A stretch of DNA of 64,000 nucleotides, taken from NCBI RefSeq assembly GCF_002078875.1, contig NC_034414.1, positions 35,949,415 to 36,013,414 on the forward strand. The letters run 5' to 3'. Positions 14,501-27,034 of this stretch are shown piece by piece. The notes under the pieces are model-generated. The model had not been told where the DNA came from and did not search any database. It saw only the letters and a list, made by a program, of their open reading frames with translations. Every line of letters starts with the position of its first letter. The stretch's first letter is position 1. Position numbers and translations under genes: made by a program. Origin of the DNA: Numida meleagris. Its lineage: Eukaryota > Chordata > Aves > Galliformes > Numididae.

Positions 14501-15468
14501 ACCAGGCTCTGCAAAAATTGTTCTGATTCTCTGTGTTCTGATTATATATGTTGTAATCCCAGAAACACCAAACAGAACCCAAGATCAGTGCAAGTCATCT
14601 GGTTTCATATTTGATTCTTATAGTACATAGTAACATCATGCTTCCACAAGCATTCAAGCTATTGGCAAATGTATGAGAAGATAAAACAGCTGGAAGTTAA
14701 AATTAAACAAATTCAAACTAGAAGCATACCATATACCTTCTAACAGCTAAAGAAGCTATTTATTTATCATTTTACTATGGAATACTATGAATTTTCCATC
14801 ATTTGCATCTTTAAATCGGGCCTGGGTTCAGTATCAAAAGATTTTCTTTAACCCAGAACATCGAGGGCTTAATACTGGAAGGGAAGGTAAGACCATGGCA
14901 TATTTTATACAGGCAGTGAGGTTAGATCTTGAACATTAGATCTGTGAATCAGCCCAAGTTTTTTTCAGAGAATATTTTGGCAGAATGCCATTAGAAATGA
15001 GAAGGAGCTTTCAGCTTTCATCATGCCAGAAAATAGCAGAGTTTACATTTAGCAACAGCATAAAGCCTTGAAAATAGACACCTGAAATCAAGAAAATAGA
15101 AACAGAAGAAAAATATCTTTTGTTTTTTTCTTACTAGTTGTACAGTAGACAGAATGAGTTCAGTGTCAGTACACTCATGTATTCTGTTAAAGGTAACTGT
15201 TAGTTCCTAAATGTCTAGTAGAAACAAAGATTTATTGAGTTTAGATCTGAGGTATTTTCTACAGTGACTAAAATGTATCATAAGTACAATAATACATTTT
15301 TTTCATTCTAGTGTGAAGCAAAAATGTTATTACATTCTGAAAGTCCATTTTTAGAAATGGATTCAGAATCTTAATTTACTAATTTATTTAATTTACTAAG
15401 GGTCTGGGGCTTATCACATGTGTTAACTTTTACAAACAATGTTCATACCAGTATAGTCTCTTAAATAA

Positions 15469-15593
15469 GGCCAGGCTGGATGTGGCTCCGGGCAGCCTAA
15501 TCTAGTGGCTGGCAAGCCTGCACACAGCAGGGGGTTGAAACTAGATGATCATTATCGTCCCTTTCAACCCAAGCCATTCTATGATTCTATGAA
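15469..15593 (+). mobile_element. CR1 LINE, 3' tail fragment
   Basis: The last roughly 125 bases of a CR1 retrotransposon in + orientation. The segment starts GGCCAGGCTGGATGTGGCTC, continues through a CAGGGGGTTGAAACTAGATG block and ends with the CR1 hallmark ATTCTATGATTCTATGA tail instead of poly-A. It is 5'-truncated, as most CR1 insertions are, and has no coding content. It is the only clear transposon in the first 37 kb. Confidence 0.92.
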
Positions 15594-18500
15594 ATATTAT
15601 TCAGCAAAGTTTTTTGCCACCTTCAAAGTAGTCTGGCTCTTACTGAGAAAGCTGTTTGGACACAGCATTGTGCTGTCTAGATCAGTACTTGAGGAAAGGA
15701 GAAAGCGTTTGTCTGTGCTAGATACGCATAGGTTCATAAGGTTGTTACCAGCTGTTCTGAAGAATGCCAGTTGTTAGTTCTCACTGTTCAGCCATCTTTA
15801 TACACTTGGTTTGTTTAAGGGACTTCCTACCAATAGGGGAAAATGTGATTGCTGCCATAGCATTTACTATCAAAGCTGTTAATACAGTAAAAAAAAATGA
15901 AATATTTTCTTCCATGTTATAATAATTCAGTGACATTTGTGAGGTGTACAACTTCTTGCCAACTCTTCTAATTTAAAACATTATCTGTTTGAGGAAAACA
16001 TATGTTAGAAATTTTTAATTCAGTGATAGGAAAGGCACTAATGAAATATGCATGTATGAATTTTGTATTGCATAAGTTTCCTCTTTCTTTAAATGTGATT
16101 AAAAGCCAAACATCTGGATTATGTTTAGAAAGCTTGAATCTCCAGTTTTCAGAGAGATTCAATCTTTTTTGACACTGTACACTTATCCTTAACATTTTCA
16201 GCATGCTGTTAACATTACTTGCTATTGTAGAAAAATAAGTTCAGTTTTAAACAAAGTTGGACTTCTCCTAATGCTAATTTTTTTCTGGAATAGCTGTTTC
16301 TTCAGCATTCACACAGACATGGTTTAGGCTGTGTCAGCATTTCCATTATAAATGTGCTCTTGAAAGCAGTTTGTAGTTGATCATAAAAATAACTTTTCAA
16401 CTTGAAAGTGTTTTTTTATTTAGAAGTATTATGCTTGTCACAAAATAATATTAAAAATGAAAGATTGACTTCTTAATTTTAAAAATTCAGTATGACATGA
16501 GATTTGTCCACTGTTAACACAGACAATGGCGCCGGGATGATAACTTTCTCCTTTTGTTTTAATAACTTTAATTTGTACTAGAGAAGTGAATAGCTATTAG
16601 TTGCCGTGTCTCTGGAAGGGTTCAGAATGTCTGTCTGGAGATGGCAAAATGGGACTAACTTTTCAGCTTTCTTCTTAGCATGTTTTAACAGTTGTTTTGA
16701 TGCAGTACATTGTAATGGCGTTGCTGTAAGAGAAATTACAGTGATTGCCAATGTTTTAGGTAGACAGTGTGGATGTTTTAGCACTCCTAGTGGACCTGCT
16801 GAGTGTGCTGACTTTGACATAACTCAAGGAAAATTACAAGGAACAAATCAAATAGCAAATTATAAAAACTATTAGCTTTCACTTTACTTAATATAGTACA
16901 GAATATGAATTTAAAATAAGAATGTCATTTTTCATTACAACTTTGGGGCAGATTAAGAAATCTGCTATCAACACCAGACTGCACCTTTCCGAGCAGCATC
17001 TTACTTGGGTTCTCAAACAGGTGCAAACTGTGTTGTGTAGAAAAAAGTTCAAATACATTAAAGGTCATGTTGTTACGCTACGTACTACAGGTGTTGAGAA
17101 CTCAGATCCACATATTCTTAGGTTAGAGCCCAAGCCAGCTACACAGAATCTGTCCATCCTTGGCATGAGTTCCTCCACCAGCCTGCAGAAATTGCAGGGT
17201 TATTGCCAAAGGCAAGGGATGGTTTTCTTTCAATTGACAAGGTCTAGTAACATGGGTTGCTAAAGAAAGTGTGCCTTTAATGATGGGATAAGAGAGCCAT
17301 CTGGGCCCCAGAGCTTCTCTGTGGATTCTCCTGCTCGTTGGTAGAGACCTTTAGTTCTGCCTGTGTTGGTTTAGATTTCCATTTGGCTCTTCTGCAGTTG
17401 ACAACTTCTTCTCCCACGTAACAGTACAACAAATAGGTAAGAAGAAGGATCCAGAGATATTCTGCCCTCAAACATATCCCAATAGGTACTGCTAGAAGAC
17501 AGGATAATTTATTTGTCGATTTTCAGTCAGACTTCACTCATGGGAGGTTATTACTGCCTGCCATTAGCATTCTGGCTGAGTAACGATGGAGTAAGGACTT
17601 CAGAAGAGCCAGCCCGAGAAAGATAAATGTGCAGGAACATCCATTTCAAAATAAAACACTGCCTGTAACACACAGCCTGACAATAGGCTGTGCATTTGGA
17701 ATTAAATCCTTCTGTAGAGGAGTTCCAACTTTATGTTTCATGCATATCACAGAAGTAGGTGCAGTTTAGCAGAAAGGAGGATAAGATGAGAATTTCAGGT
17801 TATAAATTAGTTTCTTTGATTATCTTCAAAAAATCTCTATAACCTTACCTTGTTGTGTATTATTTTGTAAAAATATAAGAGTAAAAATGTAAAAATATGA
17901 GATCTGATACATTCAGGGTTGGCATTTCAGAATATCAAGCCAGGGAGAGGCGTATCTCCACGTTTTTGTTACCAGGTCATACAGTCTCCCTACCATCAAA
18001 TACATTTTCTGACCAGTAATGGGCTAACTACTGCTTTCTCCAATGTTCTGGAATCCCCTTTAGTCTACTCTTTTTCCTCAGTAAATATACTTGAGCAGTA
18101 ATCAAAAAATAGAGCAGTTATTAATTCCTAAGGAGCACTATTTTTTAAATTTATTTTAAATCAGTTATTCTTCAGACAACTGAACAAATATAAATTATGT
18201 TAAATCCAAATTTGATATTTTAAGCATGTCTGTAAGTTGCATCTATATTAGTCTGTGCCAAAAGTTGCACCTTTGGTGCTAGTTGTGAAAAATACCTTGT
18301 CGTATTAGTCAAAGCAACATGGGAGGAATCTCAGAAATTTCTTAGGATATCAGCCAAAGATCTCAGTTAAACAATAGCTTATAGGATCAGTAGATTGTTG
18401 TGATATGAAATACACCTGAACTGCACTGCAACCTCTATTGTGGGACCATGTTCTGTTACCTTCTGCCGGGGTTTGTCTTTTACTTGTAGATCCAGTGGAA

Positions 18501-19986
18501 TCTCACGCACCTGATGTTTAATTGTCCTTGCAATAAGAATTCAAAGTGTTGTATTTTGTCTATACATTCTTAGTGATTTAATTAAATTTAAAAACAGGTT
18601 AATACTGTTGGAAATAACTGGTATTGCAAGGGTAATGGGATTGAATTGCAACACAAGTTGATGCTCAGTTAAAATCTCATGTATCTAGTGAATTAGTCAG
18701 TTCTTGGCTGCTACGCTAGGATGGATGTCTTCCTACTTAACTGAGGATTGAGCAGGATGGGCAAAACGCACAATAAAGCCAAATCAAGACTTAATAACCT
18801 CACTCAAATTTTTATTCTTTGTATCATGTAGTAAGCTTCCAGAGCATGATCAGGGGTATGGATTAAAGAAAAATTAAATAATAAGCATTTAAACAAAATT
18901 CTTCTATATTTAGAGTAACAAAGCTGAAAAAGAAGCCCTTAAAACTTCTTACTGAATTACTGCCATCAGCCAGTAGATCCATGAGGCTTGTTCAGCTAAA
19001 AGCCACAACAGACTTTGTAATGCAATGATGTAATCTTGGCTTTGTGTCATTTATATTCAACCTAAAAAAACAATTTTCCTGAATAGACAGGCTGACAACA
19101 ATATTGTTCAGTGTTGGTTTTTATTTGGATTGTTTCCAAATGGTTCATATGCCTCCGCAGTAACACCATGCCGGCTTAAGTTTTTACTCTGATTTCCAAA
19201 GTTTCCCCCTTTTCTTGTATTTTATTTTGCTTTTAAAGCCCCAGTTATGTTTGCGAAACTAACCAGCTTGGCCACGAAATTAGGATGTATCTTGCAGAGT
19301 GCATTCATTTTACTTTTTGCATATTTTTCCCGAGGTCATGTCAAGGTTAGTTTGAATTCCATCCTACATTAAGACTTCTTTCACAGCTATTTAGCTCTGC
19401 AGCCTACTCCCCGCTGGGGTCTGCCCCTTGGGCACGTCAAAGCTTCAGACCTGACAAATCACACGCAGATGAAGCTGTACAGTTTTTTAAACAGTTTCAT
19501 CAGTAACATGCTTTTATTTTTTTTCCTTTACATGATCCCTTTTTTTTCTTTTTTCTTTTTTTTTCCACTGGTTTATTCTCTGAATTGCAATATCCCAAAC
19601 ACTGATTTCTATATGGAAAATACTCTGGCGCAGCCGAGCTGTGACATAGAAATGGCGTTGTGCGCTGCATGCCACTCAGCCCTCCACAAACTGAAAGTGC
19701 CGTGGCTCCTTAATTAGCAACAAGCTATAGCTCCTTGGCTAATAACTGTAAGCGTATTGTTAGCATTTATTTGCACAGAAGAGCCTAAAACTATAAGGCA
19801 GATAAATATTCAAAAATTATCGTCCATATTGTGTGCACTTTCATGATACAGGGAAGCTGTGAGCTGTTCACAGGAGTGAACTTCTGTCATCCCAGGGATT
19901 ACTCAGAGGAGTAATGTTCATCGGTGTCAGCAATGACTCTCTGCTTTAACAGCAATCCTTATGGGACTTAGGAAATTGGAAGTGGG

Positions 19987-20008
19987 TGTATGTGTATATA
20001 TATATAAT
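19987..20008. repeat. Short TG/TA microsatellite
   Basis: A run of alternating TG and TA dinucleotides about 22 bases long. It is a simple repeat, probably variable in length. Confidence 0.8.
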
Positions 20009-21117
20009 TAGCTTCACAACTAGATGCAGGGTTTTAACCACCTACATTATGCACAGCCCCCCACAGTCCTCCACCCCATTTATATCTCAGTGCACAAAAT
20101 GTTTTGAAGTGCCTAATGCAGTTTGCAGGTGAAAAGAAGTTTTCTAAAATTCCTAACTGCAAACCGTTATCTGCATTTTAGCGTTTTGTGAAACTAATCG
20201 TGCAACACCATTTCCCGTTTAATTGATGAAGTTAAAATGCTTGGCTGCTAATGAGTGTATTAGCAAACAATATACCCTTAACAAGCTTAAGCAGCTCAGG
20301 ATTTTAAAAAGCAGATTACTGTCCTCCTCATTTTTATAAGACAAAATGTACTGCCTTCTACAAATTGCTTGATCAGCTGATGAAGTACTATAATTATTGT
20401 TGCATTGCAGTTTCGACAAAGCCAAAATAACAGATTGTAGTTTAGTCCCCACTCTAGTCATACAACTCTTTGCATTACAAAACCCCGTTTTACTGTTCTA
20501 ATTCTTACTGAGAACAAAAGGCACCTGGAGATGTTAACTATATACTAAAAGAAAACTTGGAATCTAGGAAATAATAATATTGAAGCATGACTTTTCTTCT
20601 TGCAGCTAGTTCATTGGGAATGGTATCTAATGAAGAGTTGTCTAAAGGGTTGCTTGTTTGGAACTAATTAAAGACAGATATCCTAAATAGAAAAAGGATC
20701 ATGGGAATTACATTAGGTGTCTGGAGACTTGTTATTCTTTTGGTACTCTGAGTAGATTGTGGAAGTTGTTAGGGATTCAAGAAATAAGGCGAGCTAATAA
20801 AAAGTTCTATTTTTCTGGTTATTGGCCAACTATTGTATTTTTGTTTGCAATAAGATTTGAGCCAACAGGCTAGAGGTTTGAATAAAACATTTAAACATTT
20901 GTGCATTAACACATTATGGTGAAAAGAGAGTCTTGTGCTTTCACTCAGTGCATTTCAGCCTTCAATTAATGTGAAAGCACTACAATGCCTATGCAACTTC
21001 TCTTGCCTAGTGGTGCACCATTTATCATTGCAGTTTTACATTGACCTTGACACCCACTTCATTAGAATAAAGATTGTCTACCATTTAGGTTACATTGTTC
21101 CTCTGCACAGAGACCCC

Positions 21118-21125
21118 ATGCAAAT
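21118..21125 (+). promoter_or_regulatory. Perfect octamer motif (ATGCAAAT)
   Basis: An exact POU-domain (Oct) octamer within a stretch that looks like conserved non-coding DNA. A single 8-bp match proves nothing by itself. Confidence 0.2.
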
Positions 21126-22569
21126 TTCTGTTCAGATAGAAGAGCTGTGAGCCTGTCAGAGGTCATCTGCATTAAATGATTGCAGCTATTTTCCAACTGC
21201 TTCTTTTCATTCTACTCAATTCAGGCTAGGAGGATCAATCAAGCCCTCTGCCTGAAACAGTGGGACTGCTGGGAATATAACTGTTTTTGGTAGTAGTGGA
21301 TATGCCCTAAACAGTATTAAATATTTAATATAAATTCATTAAAGGGCATACAAAGTCTTCAAAAAGATATTACATTTATAGTAAAATTTAAAGTGTTGGG
21401 ATCACCTTCCTTATGAAAAAGACAGAACAATGGGTATTGACTGCATAATTTTTTAATGTAGGGAAAAATTAGTTCATGAAGTTACTTAATATTTCTTTCA
21501 ATGTGTTTATTTCTCCAGCTGCCAGAAAAAGGAATGTGCTGCAGAAGTGTAATCCACATTTGTTACTTTCAGAATCAAAAATGCAAGAGTTTGAGACCAA
21601 AGTGCTATGATTTGTCTTGTTTTACAGGCGTGCACGCATACGCATGCGCTCACTCACACAAATACATATTTTACAACTGTGCTTATTTGTAGGGGGGGAA
21701 AGCAAATGGAAATAAGTTAGCTTTCTCCTTCTTGAGTTTTCTGAGTGATATAATTGGAATTAAATTATTAATGGGGGATACTTAAAAAAGATTGTTTTAT
21801 GATCTTCTATTAGAGAATTTGCAATTCATTTTAATATTTGTAGTTTGATTTATATTAAAGATAATGCAATCTATGTCCAATTAACAATACATAGCCAATG
21901 TAATATGATTTTCAGATCATGCAAATGGAATAAACTAGAAGAGGAAAAACTGATTCTTAACCTCAGATGTAATTTGCTGTGTGAGTTCTGGCAATTTTAA
22001 ATGACATTGCACTTTTTAATTTTTCCAAAGGCTCAGCAGCAAATTTATCCCAATCAGGAAAGCCTATTATTAATTTACAAGGACAATTGTAGGAGTCTCT
22101 ATAATTTCCCTGTGCAATTATTTGCCATAAATTGCTAATAGTGAAATACATGAAGTTTGCAAGAAACAGCAACTGCTATTTATCTAGACAGATCACTCAG
22201 CTGAGATCTCGAATGTTGTCCAGAGGTTCTAGTACTATTGACAGCATAAGAAATATAACTAAGCTTCTGGATGGTTTCTAAAATATTTTACACTGATAGT
22301 ACCATAAAGGTAGAAGCATTAAGAGCTATTGTGAAGGGGAGGCTGGCCTCTAGCAGATTCCTTCACTTTGCTTGTATACAGCTGAGCTTTGGACCCTGGA
22401 CTTTGGAATAAAAAGGCTCTTTGTTCTTCACTGAATGGCATTAGGCATGGGCTTCCTAAGGGGCCACCATGAAGCCTAGCATGAAGAGTGCAAACATTAT
22501 CCAGAAAGCAAAGTGAGAATGTGTGTGAAGAGGTGATGGACAAATATTGCTATATGTGCATTGCTGTAT

Positions 22570-22640
22570 GTTTATATTGTATTATATATTTTATATATAT
22601 ATTGTTTATATAAATATTATATATTTATATTGTGTATTTG
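22570..22640. repeat. AT-rich low-complexity tract
   Basis: About 70 bases made almost only of TATA, ATAT and TTTATAT units with a few interrupting G residues. Confidence 0.8.
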
Positions 22641-25600
22641 GTGAATTTACTTGCAAAGTATTTGGTTTATGCATGTAGCATATTTTGTGAATGTGTGTCA
22701 CCACTGAATGTGTGCACATATAACCCCTGACTGTGCATGTGTGTGTATTTGTGTCTGACACAGCCAAATCATGCCAAAAGGGAAAGTTTTAAAATTTAAA
22801 GATATAATCCAGGTAAAAATAAAACTGGAAGTCACTGAGTCGCGATCTCAGTTGTCTGTTGTGCAGTAGCATTTGATTGAAGACGCTTTTTTAGTACGTG
22901 AATGATGGAATGCAGAACATCTACAAATAGCACACCCTTATTCCAATAATGGAGAAAGTTCACTGGCTTAATTCTTCTGTACTTCGTAGCCATAGCTCCA
23001 CTGTGTGTTCAGTATGTCTGGTCTCTTTTCACTATAACCAACAGAAGCACCATACAAAAGTCTTACAATGGATGTCTTAATCTCTCTGTGTGCTTTTAGA
23101 GCATTATTTTGAATTCCATCATGCAGGCTTTTTTTTTTTTTTCTTCTGAAGTTTTATTACAACAACGGAATTCCCAGGGAGCTTTAGGGGCAAGGTTCGC
23201 ATAATATTGCCCTAAAGTTTTGCTTGAGAAGTGGAATCTGCATGCTCATCCTGATCATCTTTTTGTGATGTTTCTCTTTCTGAAAGATGCGGTGTGCAGT
23301 CTTACAGAGTTGTTAACTGTGTACAGGTTTTTTTATTGCTTACCAGACAGTGCTCATCTACGAACCTTTCATGATGATTTCTTTCTCTGACCTCTCAGTG
23401 ACTAGGCATCTTGTTCCTTAACACTGAGGGAGGCTGAAAAATGCTTGAGTTGCTCAATGTGTGCCTTCTATACCAGTTTCAAAATGGCTTTTTCTTCTGG
23501 TTTCCATGGTGACAATTAACACTGTTACAAGGCATTGTTCCAGTCTCCATTTGGGCAGAATTTTCGGGTGTGATTTTTCAAAACAAAAATGTTTTATATA
23601 ATTTTTTTAAAGAAAAAAAAGGCGTAGTTTAATTAAAGTGTCAAAAAACGTGTCTCAATCAAGCCTGCCTAGGTTTCATAAAACATTTTTATCCAAGGAA
23701 ATTTAACTTGCTTTGTTTTGGAATTCAACTTCTCATGGTTTAAATATTTTTGCCAAATTTATTCATAAATAAATGTTACTGCTTTTTGCTAAACTCCACT
23801 GTTTTTCTTTGGAGAAGTACTAATCATATTGAGAGAGAGGGAATGAAAAGCCCAAATGCTTTAACTTATGTAACAGTGTTTTGAATTTCTTTTGAGTGGC
23901 TTCAGGAACACAAAGCCAGCCATGCATGCATACAGCTAATCATGCTGTACATATTTTGCGTTTTTTTTCATTATGTTTTTTTTCCCAGTTTTTTCATATG
24001 AAAAGTGTCATGAGAAATTAAATATTACTCATTTATTTATTATTGTGACAGTTCTGAAAAAAAAACCTGGAACTTTTACTTTCTTAATCTTATTTTTGAC
24101 TACTAAACAGTAATCAATATCATAGCATCCACAGACTGTCACAATGGAGCAGCCTTTGCTCACTTAAAGCTGAGGAAAGAATGAATCTGAAGATTAAATT
24201 ATCTTCTCACCGCAGGATTAAGAAGTCCTACTAGACTAGGGTTGTGCTGCACTGATAGAGCTGCTAGCTAATTTTTTCCCTGCAACTGCTTAGAGTGTAG
24301 GTGTTTAATGGAATAAAAAATAGCATTAGAAGTAGCATGTAGTGCTCTCAGTTCTTAAACTATACCTCCTAACATTCAGCTCTTCCCTTAACTTAAAATA
24401 CATACTGCATGTTGAATACCCAGAAGCGAAACAATACTGACTCTCAGTCACATACCAATATATCTAATAATGAACTGAATACTTTCATCTTTTACAGTTA
24501 CAGTATAATGCATTTTCTGTCAATCAGCACTTTCATCGTGCTTGTTTATATAGTAGGTTACATGGTGACAAAAATGGAGAGTGTACATAAAATCTGGCTT
24601 ATTTATATTTTAGTGTAATAACCTTTTAATAGCATCATCACTCTATTTGGATTATGCTGCACTGCATTATTTAATCTGGTCCAAAATTAAGTGAAACATC
24701 TTATGTTTCTATGTTAGCAAGAACACTGTAGTTATGAAACATTTGCCGTATTTTTATTCTTCAGTGGTCATACCCTGCCCCAGGACTGCTACCAACTCCA
24801 GCCCACCCTGTAGCAGCCTGTAACAGGTGATAGGCATTAGCCAGCTATGTATGCGCCAGCCTCACACAGCTAGAGGACTCTCTCAGTCTATTAATTCACT
24901 TGACAAAAGAAAGGGAGTGGCATGAACTGGATTTCAGTGCCTTGCAAATTGGACTCTGGATTCCCCTTGATATTACATGTACTCATGGAAATAATTATGC
25001 AAATCCTTTTCAGCTATATCATTTTTAAATAGAAATCAGATTGCATGAAGAAGATTGTAATCGCCTCCAGTAACCATTCTAGCTGAAAAGGCAAAGATAT
25101 GGGACCAAGAAAAGTACTTGTTGAACATTTCAGTCCAGTAGAATGGCATTGCCTCTTTGAGGATTCAGTTTTCCAGTGCCAAATCTGGTCGATACCTAAT
25201 ATTGTACGGTTCTGAAACTGTAGCCACAGTACACCCTGTATCACAAGGCAAATTCTTTACAAACAATTCCTTGTTTTTTACTATGCATATTCATGTAATT
25301 TTGGATACACAGACACCTGATCAGTGTTCATTAATAATGAGAAATGGTTTAAATCACCTCATTTAAAACATTTGCTCTATGATCCACAAATGACTAATAT
25401 TTGCTGAAGTTTACATAATACAAATGATGTGCATGTGTTGTGCAAATGAAAGATTAAAATACGAAACTAACAATATGCAAACATATGCATGGAAGTGCTG
25501 AGGACCTGTTAGCTGAAACAGTGATTTCACACCTTTAATATTTTCTTTAAGCTGTCTCCAATTGTATTTTTGCTTTGTTTTCCTACAGAGCATCTCCATG

Positions 25601-26368
25601 GATCAGGCAAAGGCACCCATGTTTTAAACATTCCTTATTCGCATTTAATTTTTTATACTTAGCCTCATTACTAGCATTTGCAGTGTGAGCTGCTGTATCA
25701 CTTTTCTTGGCTGAACATAAAGCAAAGTAGCTTAATGTTTAGAATGTAATTTGCTAATAACTGCATAAGTTATGAATGTCTTGTAAACTCCTTTGTAAGA
25801 ATATGTGCTTAATTCTCCTCTACCACTAAAAGGTGTGATTTTGGCTACACCAAAATCCTATGTCTATGAGTAGTTTGTATGTAAGACAGAGAGGGAATTA
25901 TCTTACCTATAGGTACAGAACATATATGAGTATATGCCTGTGTTTATATTTTGAGGGTTTTTTTTAAATCTGCATACAGGCTACTAATTGATCACCGTAA
26001 TAGCTATCACATTTAACACTTAATTCAGGTTTTCAGAGAATAAAGCTTTTTAAAGAGATGTATTTCCCTGTGCACCTCTAGATTAGAATACATTTTGATG
26101 GAGTATATGTCACATATATATACATACAGCTAAAATATTTAGAAAGTCATGTTAAATTGATTTTGTAAACTGTTTCTGGTTTTAGTCCTACTTTCTCTGT
26201 TCTTTTTCATTTCTTAAACAATACTTAACAGCAGAAGAAATAAAGGGTTGTTGCAGGTTTAAGAGCCTATTGGACTGTATTAATATTGTGGCCATTGTGG
26301 TTTGTGTGCCATTTCACTCTTGGCTGATGCAATAAAAATCAAGTTAGTTGTATTCTGTTACAAGGGAG

Positions 26369-26376
26369 TGACGTCA
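26369..26376. promoter_or_regulatory. Perfect CRE octamer (TGACGTCA)
   Basis: The full palindromic cAMP-response element, including its CpG, lies 511 bases upstream of exon A. The sequence alone does not show that it is used. No TATA box or CpG island accompanies it. Confidence 0.3.
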
Positions 26377-26748
26377 AAGTGTTTTTGTAAGGTGAAGCTC
26401 TCATTTTCATGTGCTGCAATGTTTAAGGCCTGTGTATGAGACAGAATCCAGAAAACCTAAATGTGAAATTGTTTCCATGGGATTTTTTCAGTGGAGACAC
26501 TCAGTGGTACCTGCTGAAGTAGCATATCTGAAAAATAAGATACCAACTCCCTTGAATGAGACAAAGGCAGATCAAGCTTTGGATGAGAGGGTGCTAGTGA
26601 ATGCTACCGCACAAGTGAATATTGTGAGTGAGTGGATATTGCTAAATGTAATCAATTACTAACTGCCTGCATTTATACGTCACCCAGAAGACAATGTGGT
26701 TGGTACCTAAATCTCTTCAGATAAGTAATAAGATTATGTGCTAAAAAG

Positions 26749-26766
26749 AAAAAAAAAAAAAAAAAA
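26749..26766. repeat. Poly-A run (A18)
   Basis: Eighteen A residues, flanked by further A/G-rich sequence, lie about 120 bases before the exon A acceptor. No retroposon body is recognised upstream of it. Confidence 0.9.
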
Positions 26767-26887
26767 GAAAGAGGAATGGGAATGGCATAGTGAGTGTGAT
26801 CAACTGGGCACATAGAATTAAAGTTCAATTTTTTTATAGAGAACATTCTTCATAGTAGCTAACATTATCTATTTCTTTTCTTTTTAG

Positions 26888-27034
26888 AGATACAGTGTAG
26901 AAATGTCAATCAGGCAACCGAAAAAGATGGAACTGCTCAGTAAGGTTGAAGCTCTGAAGAAAAGTGGTGTTTTACTACCAAATGATCTCCTTGAAAAAGT
27001 GGATTCAATTAATGAAAAATGGGAACTGCTCAGG
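26888..27034 (+). CDS. AKAP6: AKAP6 internal exon A (spectrin-repeat region)
   Basis: This is an internal coding exon of the muscle A-kinase anchoring protein, a scaffold that gathers PKA, PDE4D, RyR2, calcineurin and other signalling proteins at the nuclear envelope of myocytes and neurons. The 49 codons begin RYSVEMSIRQPKKMELLSKV and end in WELLR. The heptad-like pattern of Leu, Val and Ile with charged residues fits a spectrin-repeat helix, and I recognise the block as AKAP6 from recall of the mammalian protein. A pyrimidine-rich tract and AG (26886-26887) precede it and GT (27035-27036) follows it. Both boundaries are phase 0, and the frame joins directly to the exon at 30449. The ATG at 26903 is an internal methionine, not a start. 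Reading past the donor stays open for 17 codons to a stop at 27086-27088. The gene assignment is strong. The exact residue numbers (roughly 990 onward in the mammalian protein) are approximate. Confidence 0.92.

Larger units (their letters stand above)
1..15468 (+). other. AT-rich non-coding DNA, presumed AKAP6 intron
   Basis: No exon with recognisable protein and matching splice sites was found here on either strand. The stretch holds scattered A and T runs, an A17 run at 4289-4305, an A15 plus CAA tract near 5754, a C15/A17 switch at 7345-7376, a 10-bp-stem hairpin at 9413-9439 and a CpG-bearing patch around 1135-1225. The open frames present are short or overlap one another on opposite strands. 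The longest (13264-13668) is discussed as a finding. Assignment to AKAP6 intron is inferred from the phase-0 internal exon at 26888, which needs coding sequence further upstream. Confidence 0.6.
15594..26887 (+). other. Presumed AKAP6 intron upstream of exon A
   Basis: No further exon was recognised. The region contains AT-rich simple sequence (19987-20008 and 22570-22640), T-rich tracts near 19505-19565 and 23129-23142, short TG stretches near 22735, and an A18 run at 26749-26766 about 120 bases before exon A. The part at 19.2-21.2 kb is richer in homeodomain-type TAAT motifs and less simple in sequence than its neighbours, and is treated as a finding. The open frame at 26411-26662 begins with GTG and lacks splice signals of its own. 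Confidence 0.6.

Noticed and set aside
26411..26662. Open frame just upstream of exon A as an extra or alternative first AKAP6 exon
   Set aside because: It opens with GTG, has no convincing acceptor or donor, and its product shows no spectrin-like pattern or AKAP6 similarity that I recognise.
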